From: Paraburkholderia bannensis NBRC 103871
GTDB taxonomy: Bacteria > Pseudomonadota > Gammaproteobacteria > Burkholderiales > Burkholderiaceae
Assembly (NCBI RefSeq): GCF_000685015.1
Contig: NZ_BAYA01000020.1
Location: 1 to 62,071 of the forward strand
Length of the DNA stretch: 62,071 nt
Direction: 5' to 3'
Both the position numbers and the translations under genes were made by a program. Positions 34,401 through 41,704 of this stretch are shown in pieces. How positions within the stretch are numbered: position 1 is the first letter of the stretch; every line of letters begins with the position of its first letter. Under the pieces are notes generated by a model. That model did not search any database. It was not told the origin of the DNA and saw nothing but the letters and a program-made list of their open reading frames with translations.

Positions 34401-35067
34401 CGATCACCTCGCCCTGGCCGTCGCCGAAGATCTGCACTTCGATATGGCGCGCGTGCTCGACGAACTTCTCCAGGTACACGCCCGCGTTGGCGAAGTTGCT
34501 TTGCCCAAGGCGGGCAACCGATGCAAAGGCCGCTTCCAGTTGAGCCGCATCGCGGCACAAGGACATGCCGATGCCCCCGCCGCCCGCCGTGCTCTTGAGC
34601 ATGACCGGATAGCCCAGCAACGCGGCCGCTTCGAGCGCGGCCTGCGCGTCGGCCAGCAGGCCGGTGCCCGGCAGCAGGGCCACCCCATTCGCCTGGGCGA
34701 TCTCGCGCGCCGTGTGCTTGAGGCCAAACGCCGTCATCTGGTCGGCGCGCGGCCCGATGAACGCAATGCCGGCCGCTTCGCAGGCCCGCGCAAACGCTGC
34801 GTTCTCCGAAAGAAATCCATATCCCGGATGCACGGCTTGCGCCCCCGTCTGGCGCGCCGCGTCGAGAATGGCCGCCGCGTTGAGATAGCTTTGCGCAACG
34901 GGCGCGGGGCCGATACAGACGGCCTCGTCCGCCAGCATCACGTGCATGGCGTGGCGATCGGCCTCGGAATACACGGCCACCGACGCAATGCCCAGGCGCT
35001 TGAGCGTGCGAATCACGCGGCACGCAATCTCGCCGCGATTGGCAATCAGGATCTTGTCGAACGCCAT
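31462..35067 (-). CDS. biotin-dependent urea/guanidine carboxylase
   Basis: A 1201-residue multidomain carboxylase. Biotin carboxylase fills residues 1-450 (FDKILIANRGEIACRVIRTL, then the glycine-rich AGGGGIGMSLCR loop and EVNTRLQVEHGVTEE). Allophanate-hydrolase subunit-2-like (KipA) and subunit-1-like (KipI) domains form the carboxyltransferase. The C-terminal biotinyl domain has its lysine in AILESMKMEVTV. Annotations usually read urea carboxylase, but homologues preceded by guanidine-I riboswitches and paired with two DUF1989 proteins carboxylate guanidine preferentially. Its ATG overlaps the upstream stop as TGATG. Confidence 0.93.
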   Translation of the reverse strand: MAFDKILIANRGEIACRVIRTLKRLGIASVAVYSEADRHAMHVMLADEAVCIGPAPVAQSYLNAAAILDAARQTGAQAVHPGYGFLSENAAFARACEAAGIAFIGPRADQMTAFGLKHTAREIAQANGVALLPGTGLLADAQAALEAAALLGYPVMLKSTAGGGGIGMSLCRDAAQLEAAFASVARLGQSNFANAGVYLEKFVEHARHIEVQIFGDGQGEVIALGERDCSVQRRNQKVIEETPAPGLSAAERQSLHETAVRLARAVQYANAGTVEFVFDARERAFYFLEVNTRLQVEHGVTEEVYGVDLVEWMIRQAEGTLAPLSTFATRVSTPHGASVQVRVYAEDPNRQFQPSSGVLTHVGFPEDVRVDTWVDAGAEVSAFYDPLVAKIIATADTREAALAKLSSALERTQLYGIETNLDYLRAVVGSATFAAGEQTTGFLGRFLFAPHTVDVLDGGVQTTVQQTPGRLGYWDVGVPPSGPMDDLSFSLANELLGNEASAAGLEFTMVGATLRFNCETLFVLGGAPLAATLDGQPVPFWQVVRAAAGHVLKLGGVTGAGVRACLAVKGGLQVPDYLGSKATFTLGQFGGHAGRALRKGDVLHLAPGAGKGESGATLPFERVPALTHEWELAVLDGPHGAPDFLTREDVAMLYEARWTVHYNSSRTGVRLIGPKPQWARADGGEAGLHPSNIHDNAYAIGAVDFTGDMPVILGPDGPSLGGFVCPVTVVGEQLWKLGQLRPGDTVRFVPARAQSSGDAHECVLYRSEPADEAEAVVFRRSGDRNLLIEYGPPALDLKLRFRVHALMKWLAEHRLPGIVDLTPGIRSLQVHFDPAVLPLESLIDHIKSAQAQLPAVDAMRVPNRIVHLPLSWDDPSTRIAIERYMQSVRPDAPWCPSNIEFIRRINGLDSIDDVKRIVFDARYLVLGLGDVYLGAPVATPVDPRHRLVTTKYNPARTWTPENAVGIGGAYMCVYGMEGPGGYQFVGRTVQMWNRYRSTAEFAPGQPWLLRFFDEIRFFEVSEAELAEWRSEFIAGRRALRIEESVFDLGEYEHFLSEESASIAAFKRTQQASFEAERERWREAGHAEYVGEPGAQGAEQATAQDALDDDCRAIGADVSGSVWKLLVAAGERVEEGQDVAILESMKMEVTVCALAAGVVESLACAEGDAVTAGQRLMVIRVDADVPSLTATENIGGEEAACQ

Positions 35068-35720
35068 CACGCCTCCCACACGAGCAGGCGCACCGGCGTG
35101 GGGTTATAGCCGTTGCAGGGATTGTTGAGTTGCGGGCAGTTCGAGATCAGCACGGTCACGTCTTCTTCTGCGCGCACTTCCACGTATTTTCCGGGCGCGG
35201 AAATGCCGTCCTCGAACGTGAGCTTGCCCAGCGGCGTAACTGGCACGTTCATGAAGAAGTTGATGTTGCTGACGAGATCGCGCTTGCCCAGCAAGGCCGC
35301 CGCGCCGCAGGTGCAATGTGCGAGCGCGTTGAGGTAACTGTCGCGGCAGCTGTGCATATGGCGCTTGTCGAGCGCATAACGCACCGTATTGCTTTCCGCT
35401 GCGCACGCGCCGCCAAGCGTATCGTGACGTCCGCAGGTATCCGCGACGATAGTCAGCAGCGGCCTGCCGAGATTCGACATCAGCACACTGCCCGCGCTCA
35501 GATAAAGGTTGCGTTGTGCGCGAATGGTGTCCTGCGCGCTATAGCGCTCGACAGGATCTTCGCTGCGATAAAACAGCGTATCGACGGCCTGATTGCCTTC
35601 GAGATCGACAATGCGCAGCGTCTGGCCGCGCTTGAGGTCATACAGCCACGGCTCGCCTGCGGGGAGCGTGAAATCGTAATGGGCGTGGCGCTCGTCGAGC
35701 GCGCTTTCGATGATCGGCAT
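35067..35720 (-). CDS. urea carboxylase-associated protein 2 (carboxyguanidine deiminase subunit)
   Basis: A 217-residue DUF1989 protein (urea_degr_2 type). Seen are RIVDLEGNQAVDTLFYR, the RYSAQDTIRAQRNLYLSAG strand and Cys/His residues that may bind metal (GGACAAES, the HMHSCRDSYL region, and NCPQLNNPCNGYNPTPV). With its larger neighbour it corresponds to the two-subunit carboxyguanidine deiminase (CgdAB) that converts carboxyguanidine to allophanate; which subunit is A or B I cannot say from sequence. It is coupled to the carboxylase gene by a 1-nt overlap. Confidence 0.9.
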   Translation of the reverse strand: MPIIESALDERHAHYDFTLPAGEPWLYDLKRGQTLRIVDLEGNQAVDTLFYRSEDPVERYSAQDTIRAQRNLYLSAGSVLMSNLGRPLLTIVADTCGRHDTLGGACAAESNTVRYALDKRHMHSCRDSYLNALAHCTCGAAALLGKRDLVSNINFFMNVPVTPLGKLTFEDGISAPGKYVEVRAEEDVTVLISNCPQLNNPCNGYNPTPVRLLVWEA

Positions 35721-35729
35721 GGCGGCTCC

Positions 35730-36482
35730 TCAGGCGAACAGGCGGTCGGTGTTGGTGAATGCGCGGCCGTTTTCGGCACACGACGTGCGGCAGAGATCAT
35801 CTGCGGGCGCGCTTGCATCGGCGGCATAGGCGCGCCATGCAATCAGTTTCACCGGCTTCGGTGCGTAATCGCGTTGCGGATCGAGGGGATGCGGTGCGGT
35901 GGAAAACGCCGCGAGCGTATTCATTTCGAAACGCAGATCGAGCGCGCTGCCAGCCTTCGAATGGTTCGGCACATATTCGAGCGAGCCGTCGTCGCCGACC
36001 GACACCTTGCTGAAGAAGTTCACGTTGGCGACGAGATCGCGCGCGCCAAGTCCATATTTCGCGAGTTCGAGCACAAGGCTGTCGCGGCCATTGCGGATCA
36101 TCTCGTTGCGATGCGCCTGATAGCGCTTCTCGCCGTATTTGCGTTCGAACAGCGCGGCGTCGCCGACCCCGCCAAGCGGATCGTGCCAGCCGAGCGTGTC
36201 GCCGGTAATCGAGGCGATCACGCGGCCCATATCGGTATGCAGCGCGTCGCCGCGCGTGAGATGTGCAGTGTGCTGCGCCTTGAGCGTATCCGCCATGTTG
36301 TAGCGTTCTAGCGGATCTTCCTGTCGATGGAACACGGCGGCGAGATTCGCGCCGCCTTCAAGGTCGACGATGCGCAGCGTGAGGCCGCGGCGCAGAATGC
36401 CCGACCAATGCGTGCCGGCGGGAATCACGGTTTCCCACAGCGGTGCGGGGTCGGGTAGTTCGGCGTGGAGGCTGGACGGCAT
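35730..36482 (-). CDS. urea carboxylase-associated protein 1 (carboxyguanidine deiminase subunit)
   Basis: A 250-residue DUF1989 protein (urea_degr_1 type), homologous to the next gene: RIVDLEGGANLAAVFHR matches RIVDLEGNQAVDTLFYR. A C-terminal CRTSCAENGRAF segment carries the extra cysteines. It is the first gene of the operon. The CCAGGAG ribosome site lies in the expression platform of the guanidine-I riboswitch. Together with its partner it should deiminate carboxyguanidine. Confidence 0.9.
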   Translation of the reverse strand: MPSSLHAELPDPAPLWETVIPAGTHWSGILRRGLTLRIVDLEGGANLAAVFHRQEDPLERYNMADTLKAQHTAHLTRGDALHTDMGRVIASITGDTLGWHDPLGGVGDAALFERKYGEKRYQAHRNEMIRNGRDSLVLELAKYGLGARDLVANVNFFSKVSVGDDGSLEYVPNHSKAGSALDLRFEMNTLAAFSTAPHPLDPQRDYAPKPVKLIAWRAYAADASAPADDLCRTSCAENGRAFTNTDRLFA

Positions 36483-36537
36483 GGAGGCTCCTGGTTGCGA
36501 AGGGAATAAGCGTGAGAGGGCGACCAGACGACATCGC

Positions 36538-36690
36538 GACCTCCCGGGCTTTTATCCCTCCGTGGAGCCTCGGCACCGCCCTCGATATGAAGGTGGGAGA
36601 CGAGACCGGATTGCTCTCGGACCAGGCATCGGGCGCAGGACTGAATGTGACTTCGTCCTGCGCAGCGACCGGAACCCTAGCGATCCTAAG
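36538..36690 (-). ncRNA. guanidine-I (ykkC) riboswitch
   Basis: Read on the - strand, the hallmark segments occur in order: CTAGGGTTCCGG (36680 to 36669), a perfect 9-bp stem GCGCAGGAC/GTCCTGCGC, then TGGTCCGAGAGC, and the terminal ACGGAGGGATAAAAGCCCGG block ending near 36540. This matches the conserved core of the guanidine-I aptamer, which senses guanidinium. The ribosome site CCAGGAG some 40 nt further on can pair with CTGGT at the aptamer's 3' edge, so translational control is possible. It controls all seven genes down to 26571. Confidence 0.93.
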
Positions 36691-36699
36691 ATGATGCAA

Positions 36700-37128
36700 A
36701 TTACTTCGCACCTCTCGCCAGGGGATTTAGCGAGATCTGTGCCAGCGCGTCTGCTTCGATTCAAAAGCCCCGTTGCTTAAAGGGCCTGGCGGTGAAATTG
36801 GGTGGCGCGGCCAGGTGCCTGAAGCGGTGCGCGCTTGTGCAGCGCGCGCCCCATCGTGGTGATTCATGCGCTGCAAGCGAACCGCGCGGCACTATTAATG
36901 GGCGCGCGGTTCGACGCGTTGCACGTCGAACCACGAGATTGAGGGATGGCATAGCTGTTGCGTTCAACGCGATCATTTTGATTCGCCTGATACCCAGCCA
37001 TGTCCCATACCCTGCGCCAGTTTTTCTATTCGATCTTTGCTTCGCGTTTCATCGAATTGCAACGCGGGCATGATCTCGAATCGAAGCGCCGCAATCGACG
37101 CGGCCTTTAAACAACGGCCGCTTTACGA
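36700..37128. other. intergenic region between riboswitch and TonB receptor gene
   Basis: This region of about 430 nt has no gene that I can support. It contains two overlapping hairpin options at 36878-36932, which share one arm. A 6-bp hairpin, GCGGCC/GGCCGC (37100-37121), lies just downstream of the TonB receptor stop and may be a weak terminator for it. The promoter of the guanidine operon must lie in the left part, upstream of the riboswitch. Confidence 0.5.
36878..36932. repeat. competing inverted repeats sharing one arm
   Basis: GCGCGGTTCG (36904-36913) can pair with CGAACCGCGC (36878-36887, a perfect 10 bp). The overlapping GGTTCGAC (36908-36915) can pair with GTCGAACC (36925-36932, a perfect 8 bp). 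The two hairpins are mutually exclusive. No T-tract follows on either strand. Confidence 0.5.
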
Positions 37129-39261
37129 TTACATGTGCCACTTCACCGCCGCCGTCAGCGTGCGCGGCTCGCCCGGCATGTTGTAAAGATCGGCGTTGCC
37201 GTGCGCGGAGATGAAATAACGACGGTTGAAGATATTGTCGAGCGTCAGGGTCACGTCCACGCGTTTCGACCGATACCCCGCTCCCAGGTTGAATACGGTA
37301 AACGACGGCAACGTCACGAGGTCGCTCGCCGACGTATAACGGGCCGACTGGAACTGCAGGCCGCCCGCCGCGTAAAGACCGTACGGCAAATCGTGACGCA
37401 GCCACAGGTTCGCGCTATGTCGCGGCATGAGTCCCGGTGTATTCGACGAAACCGAGAGCCCGGCCCCGGCCGCCTGCGCCGAACCGCCAACCGTCCCGTC
37501 CAGATACGCGTAGCCCGCATACAGCATCCATTTCGGCGCGATTTCGCCCGTATAACCGAGTTCGAGTCCGTGCACATGCTGCGTGCCGATCGGCAACACG
37601 TAGCCGGGATTGTTCGGGTCGCCGATCTGCTGGTTGGTCTGGCGCATGTCGAACAGCGCAATGGTGCCAATCGCCCGGCCGCCGATATCGAATTTCGTCC
37701 CCACCTCATACGCCGTCGTCTTTTGCGGCGACAGCGCATCGCCATTGGCAAACGCGCCCGAACTGATCAGCGTATCGGCCAGCGGCGTGAATGACTGGCT
37801 AAACGAACCATAGATCGTGAGCCAGTCGAGCGGCTCGTACATCAAGCCGACGCGCGGGCTCCACGCACGATCGCTGCGATCGAGATTGATATTTGCTGCA
37901 GTGTAATCGTGGCGAATTTGCTGGAGATAGTCGAAACGCAGGCCCGCCAGCACCTTCCAGTGCTCCGTAAGCGAGACCAGATCCTGCGCGTAGCCGCTCG
38001 CGACACCCACCACGGTCGAGGCGTTCGTGCGTGCGGGCGTGCCAGCGGGCACGCCTGGCAAATCGATCAATTGCGGATTGAACAGGTTGTAGCTTGCCAC
38101 CTTGGTGACGCTATAAATCGTGTCGAACTTCTGTTGCTGGGACAGTTCCACGCCATACAGCAGATCGTGCTGCATCCCGAACAGCGTTGTCTTCTGGGTC
38201 AGTTCGAACACCCCGTCCACGCCATGATCCTGGCGCTGACGCGTCGCCTGATCGAGCGTCACGCGCGGCGCGGCGGCGACCTTGATGGGCTCGAACGTCA
38301 CGTAGTTCTTGCGCTCCAGCGAATAATCGTAAGCGCGGATCGCACCATGAAACGCCAGCGAATTGCTGAAGCGATGATCGAGCGTCACCGTGGCGCTCTT
38401 CGCCGAAATGTCGTTATACGAGCTGTTTCCGCCATCGGCTGAACCGTAGTACGTCTCGATCGGCACATTGACGGGCCGCCCCGCATAGGCGGGAATGCCC
38501 TGATCCGACGTGCGGCGGTCGTGCAGGTAGTCGAATTCGACGTTGAGCACCGTGTCCTGGTCGAGCTTGAATTGCGCCGACGGCGCAATCGCCTGGCGAT
38601 TCAGCAGGAACTTGTCGCGAAAGCTGCCTGAATTCTCGGTAGCGCCAGTCAGGCGAAAGCGCGCCGCGTCATTCGCATTCCAGCCGAGGTCGAATTCGCC
38701 ACGGCGCTCGCCTTCCGTGCCCAGCGTAAAGCCGACATCGTTCACCGGATTGGCGAGCGGACGCTTGAGCACGCGATTCACAATGCCCCCCGCCGAGCCG
38801 CGCCCATAGAGCACGGCGGCGGGCCCCTTGAGCACCTCGACGCGCTCGACGTTGGAGAGGTCGCGATAGTACAGCGCGTCGTCGCGAATCCCATCGACGT
38901 ACTGATCCGTGATGCTGTTGAACCCGCGAATGGTGATCTGGTCGCGCTGCCCGTCGCCCAGCGAATAGCCCACGCCCGGCACGTTGCGCAGCGCGTCCTG
39001 CATCGAGTTCGCGTTCTGGTCTTCGATGAGCGCGTGCGGCACCACGTTGACCGTCTGTGGCACGTCCATGACCGACGCATCGGTCTTGGTCGCCGAGCGC
39101 GTGCGGCTGGCCGAATAGGCCTCGCCCGCTGCGGAAGCACTGACCGAAATCGCCGGCAGCGTTGCTGAACTGGTGGCCTCAGCCTGTGCGAATGCGGATC
39201 TGGCGCCCGCGATTGAAGTTAGTACAACAAAGAGATTGCGAAAAGTGTGATGGCTCGACAT
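37129..39261 (-). CDS. TonB-dependent siderophore receptor
   Basis: A 710-residue outer-membrane receptor. The signal peptide ends near SAFAQ. The plug domain (DVPQTVNVVPHALIEDQNAN, then QITIRGFNSITDQYVDGIRDD and VLKGPAAVLYGRGSAGG) is typical of hydroxamate or catecholate siderophore receptors. A 22-strand barrel follows. The last residues are KWHM rather than the usual terminal aromatic, which is unusual for BAM substrates. I chose the ATG at 39261 (MSSHHTF). A good Fur box lies upstream, so it is iron-repressed. No siderophore synthesis genes are nearby. Confidence 0.92.
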   Translation of the reverse strand: MSSHHTFRNLFVVLTSIAGARSAFAQAEATSSATLPAISVSASAAGEAYSASRTRSATKTDASVMDVPQTVNVVPHALIEDQNANSMQDALRNVPGVGYSLGDGQRDQITIRGFNSITDQYVDGIRDDALYYRDLSNVERVEVLKGPAAVLYGRGSAGGIVNRVLKRPLANPVNDVGFTLGTEGERRGEFDLGWNANDAARFRLTGATENSGSFRDKFLLNRQAIAPSAQFKLDQDTVLNVEFDYLHDRRTSDQGIPAYAGRPVNVPIETYYGSADGGNSSYNDISAKSATVTLDHRFSNSLAFHGAIRAYDYSLERKNYVTFEPIKVAAAPRVTLDQATRQRQDHGVDGVFELTQKTTLFGMQHDLLYGVELSQQQKFDTIYSVTKVASYNLFNPQLIDLPGVPAGTPARTNASTVVGVASGYAQDLVSLTEHWKVLAGLRFDYLQQIRHDYTAANINLDRSDRAWSPRVGLMYEPLDWLTIYGSFSQSFTPLADTLISSGAFANGDALSPQKTTAYEVGTKFDIGGRAIGTIALFDMRQTNQQIGDPNNPGYVLPIGTQHVHGLELGYTGEIAPKWMLYAGYAYLDGTVGGSAQAAGAGLSVSSNTPGLMPRHSANLWLRHDLPYGLYAAGGLQFQSARYTSASDLVTLPSFTVFNLGAGYRSKRVDVTLTLDNIFNRRYFISAHGNADLYNMPGEPRTLTAAVKWHM

Positions 39262-39435
39262 CTTCTGGTGGTGTATTCGCCGCAAGCGTTTGCGCCGGAA
39301 CGATGACCAGCCTATCCGGGCATTGACCTCTCCCGGATCCGAACGCGAGCGCGACCGCCTTGCGTTCCCCCGACGCCCCCGCTTATGCGCAGCTTGTTAT
39401 GAATTCTTTCATCCGTAATTTTTCGTAATAGTAGC

Positions 39436-39454
39436 GAGAATGATTTTTATTTGC
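39436..39454 (-). promoter_or_regulatory. Fur box of the TonB receptor
   Basis: On the - strand this reads as a 19-mer matching the Fur consensus at 14 of 19 positions, including the whole AATCATT core. It lies about 175 nt upstream of the receptor start. It explains iron control of that gene. Confidence 0.7.
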
Positions 39455-39477
39455 AACAAGTGCTTAAGATTTCCCTC

Positions 39478-39541
39478 AGATATCCATTCTATGGATTTGC
39501 ATGGCTAATTTTCATCAATTTGCCGGATCAATGGCGAGTGG
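39478..39541 (+). promoter_or_regulatory. LysR-type regulatory module upstream of iacF
   Basis: The module holds AGATATCCATTC, then CTAATTTT and ATCAATTTG in the same order and spacing as the region between the LysR gene and iacC (41551-41609). ATCCAT-TCT-ATGGAT (39482-39496) is a perfect dyad inside it. It is a probable binding region for the LysR regulator encoded at 40524-41549. Confidence 0.55.
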
Positions 39542-39607
39542 CTATGCTCGGCTCACATGCTGCCGTTCATGGCATCACAGTCAACGTCCTCTCCAGCCGG
39601 TGTCATC

Positions 39608-40579
39608 ATGCAAGCCAACACATTCAAAGTCCGTGTCGATAGCATTCGCGACGAAGCTCACGGCATCCGCTCGTTCCGCATCGCACGCGTCGATGGAAAA
39701 CCGTTCGCGCATTACGAACCGGGCGCACATATCGACGTCACGGCGCCGTCTGGCGTTACGCGCCAGTATTCGCTGTGTGGCGATCCGGCTTTCAGCGAGT
39801 TCCAGCTTTTCGCCGTCAAGCGCGAACCGGAATCGCGCGGCGGCTCACGCTCATTGCATGACGATGTGGGCGTTGGCTGCGAACTGCTGGTGGGGGCGCC
39901 GCGCAATCTCTTTCGCCTCGACGCCCAGGCGCGCGCGCACGTGCTGATTGGCGCGGGTATCGGCATCACGCCGCTGCTGTCGATGGCGTACCGGCTGGCC
40001 GAACGTGGCGAGCCATTCGTGCTGCACTATTTCGCGCGCGGCGAGGCGCATGCGGCGTTCCTTCCCGTGCTATCGCAGGAGCCGTTCGCTTCGCATGTGC
40101 GGTTTCATTTCGGCGTCGGCAACGGCGACCTGGCCGTCGCGCTGCGCGAATGCCTGGTTGGCGTGCAGAGCGGCACCCACGTCTACACCTGCGGGCCCGC
40201 GCCCTTCATGGACGAAGTCGTGGCCGTGGGCGAAGCCACGCCGGCCGTCGCTCAAGTACACCTGGAGCGTTTCGGCGCCGACCCCGCCGCGGTAGACGCA
40301 GACACGGCGCAAGGCGAATTCGACGTCAAGATCGCGAGCAGCGGCCAGGTCGTGCGCGTGGGCAAGGAACAATCGATCGTTGACGCACTGGCCGCCATCG
40401 GCATCGAAATCGACACCTCATGCGGCGAAGGCGTGTGCGGCACCTGCATGGTCGATGTGGTCGAAGGCGATCCCGAGCACCGCGACCATTGCTTGAGCAA
40501 GGCAGAACGCGCGAGCAACAAGGTTATTTGCTGCTGCGTTTCGCGCTCGCGCTCGCCGCTGCTGATCCTCGACGTTTAA
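39608..40579 (+). CDS. iacF: Rieske oxygenase reductase (FNR-type plus 2Fe-2S ferredoxin), IacF
   Basis: A 323-residue reductase. The N-terminal flavin-binding domain has the RQYSLCGDP motif; the NAD domain has LIGAGIGITPLLSMA and THVYTCGPAPFMDE. The C-terminal plant-type ferredoxin has DTSCGEGVCGTCMV and a distal Cys. This is the phthalate dioxygenase reductase/VanB order. It should pass electrons from NADH to the IacCD oxygenase. The ATG at 39608 follows the LysR-type module by about 70 nt. Its last 56 nt overlap the convergent LysR gene. Confidence 0.88.
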   Translation: MQANTFKVRVDSIRDEAHGIRSFRIARVDGKPFAHYEPGAHIDVTAPSGVTRQYSLCGDPAFSEFQLFAVKREPESRGGSRSLHDDVGVGCELLVGAPRNLFRLDAQARAHVLIGAGIGITPLLSMAYRLAERGEPFVLHYFARGEAHAAFLPVLSQEPFASHVRFHFGVGNGDLAVALRECLVGVQSGTHVYTCGPAPFMDEVVAVGEATPAVAQVHLERFGADPAAVDADTAQGEFDVKIASSGQVVRVGKEQSIVDALAAIGIEIDTSCGEGVCGTCMVDVVEGDPEHRDHCLSKAERASNKVICCCVSRSRSPLLILDV

Positions 40580-41549
40580 CGGCGGCTTTTTTAGCCGGAG
40601 CGCTGGCTGCATGGCCGACGCCCGCGCCAACCGGCCCTGCAAAACGCCGCATGATATTCATGAGCAGGTCGCGCATCCACGCAATCCCTTCGTCTTCGTG
40701 AAAGTGCTCGTGCCAGTGCATCGTCACGGCCGCCGAAGGGATGTCCACCGGCAATTCGAAAATCTCAAACCCGCCGCCACGCGCCAGCAGTTCAGCGAGG
40801 CGGCGCGGCAAGGTCGCAATCAGGTCTGTCACGGCCAGCACGCCAGGCAGCGCGACGAAGTGCGGCACCTCCAGCCCGATATTGCGCGCCACGCCCTTTG
40901 AACGCAGCGCGTCGTCGATTGCGTGATGGCTGTGCTCGACCGAGCGGATCAGCACGTGCGTGCCCTCGACGAACTCCGCCAGCGTGATCTTTTGGCTGCG
41001 CGCCATTTCGGGCCGCCGTCTGCGCACGCAGACATATCCCTCTTCGAACAGCACCTGATGGCGCGTGCGCGACGTCAGCTCCGGCAGGTTGCCGATAGCG
41101 AAATCGAGCTTGCGCGAACGCAGCGCTTCTTCGATCTGGCCGACGGGCAGCGGCTCGATACAGATCTTGATGCGCGGCCCGAGCCGCTTCACCTCTTCGC
41201 AGATCGACGGCAGATACGCCATTTCCCCGGCATCGGATAGAGAAAGACGGAAGGCCCGCGTGCTCACCTGCGGGTCGAAACGCTCTGCATACCTAAGCGC
41301 CTCGCGCACCGAATCAAGCGCCCGCGCGACGATCACCGCCAGCTCCTGCGAAATCGGCGTGGGCTGCATGCCGTGACGCGTCCTGACAAACAACTGGTCG
41401 TCGAACAACGCGCGCAGACGGGCGAGCGAATAACTCATCGCAGGCTGCGATAGCGCGAGGCGCTCGCCCGCTTTCGTCAGGCTCTGCTCCTCGACGATGG
41501 CGAGGAAGACACGCAGCAGGTTCAGGTCGACGCCATCGAGCGTTTGCAT
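40524..41549 (-). CDS. iacR1: LysR-family regulator of the iac locus
   Basis: A 341-residue LysR protein of the NahR/LinR-like branch (MQTLDGVDLNLLRVFLAIVE, then LSQPAMSYSLARLRALFDDQLFVRTRHGM). The C-terminus is a Lys/Ala-rich tail of about 30 residues encoded opposite the end of iacF. It sits between iacF and iacC, divergent from iacC. In P. phytofirmans a LysR regulator responding to dioxindole-3-acetate controls part of the iac genes; this is the positional counterpart, so the symbol is by analogy. The start at 41549 has GGATATCTC upstream. Confidence 0.85.
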   Translation of the reverse strand: MQTLDGVDLNLLRVFLAIVEEQSLTKAGERLALSQPAMSYSLARLRALFDDQLFVRTRHGMQPTPISQELAVIVARALDSVREALRYAERFDPQVSTRAFRLSLSDAGEMAYLPSICEEVKRLGPRIKICIEPLPVGQIEEALRSRKLDFAIGNLPELTSRTRHQVLFEEGYVCVRRRRPEMARSQKITLAEFVEGTHVLIRSVEHSHHAIDDALRSKGVARNIGLEVPHFVALPGVLAVTDLIATLPRRLAELLARGGGFEIFELPVDIPSAAVTMHWHEHFHEDEGIAWMRDLLMNIMRRFAGPVGAGVGHAASAPAKKAAVKRRGSAAASASAKRSSK

Positions 41550-41550
41550 G

Positions 41551-41609
41551 AGATATCCATTCAATTTATGTGTCGACTAATTTTAGATCAATTTGACGCA
41601 TGACACGAG
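41551..41609 (+). promoter_or_regulatory. LysR-type regulatory module between iacR1 and iacC
   Basis: The block order AGATATCCATTC, CTAATTTT, ATCAATTTG repeats that found upstream of iacF. It lies directly next to the LysR start codon and about 100-150 nt upstream of iacC, so one regulator could control both directions. Confidence 0.55.
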
Positions 41610-41704
41610 CGGAACGACACTGCAACTACGCACTGCACCATCAACGCGCGAATCGCACCGTTACTGAAACATCCACCCCGCATTCACCTCGATACCCTTA
41701 AATC

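Larger units (their letters stand above)
39262..39607. other. TonB receptor / iacF divergent region
   Basis: A 346-nt divergent region. It contains the Fur box at 39436-39454 near the receptor promoter, and the regulatory module at 39478-39541 that is shared with the iacC promoter region. I see no gene. Confidence 0.6.

Noticed and set aside
36792..37073. Possible 93-codon gene between riboswitch and TonB receptor
   Set aside because: It has no ribosome site and no recognisable sequence, and it overlaps strong inverted repeats. It is probably non-coding.
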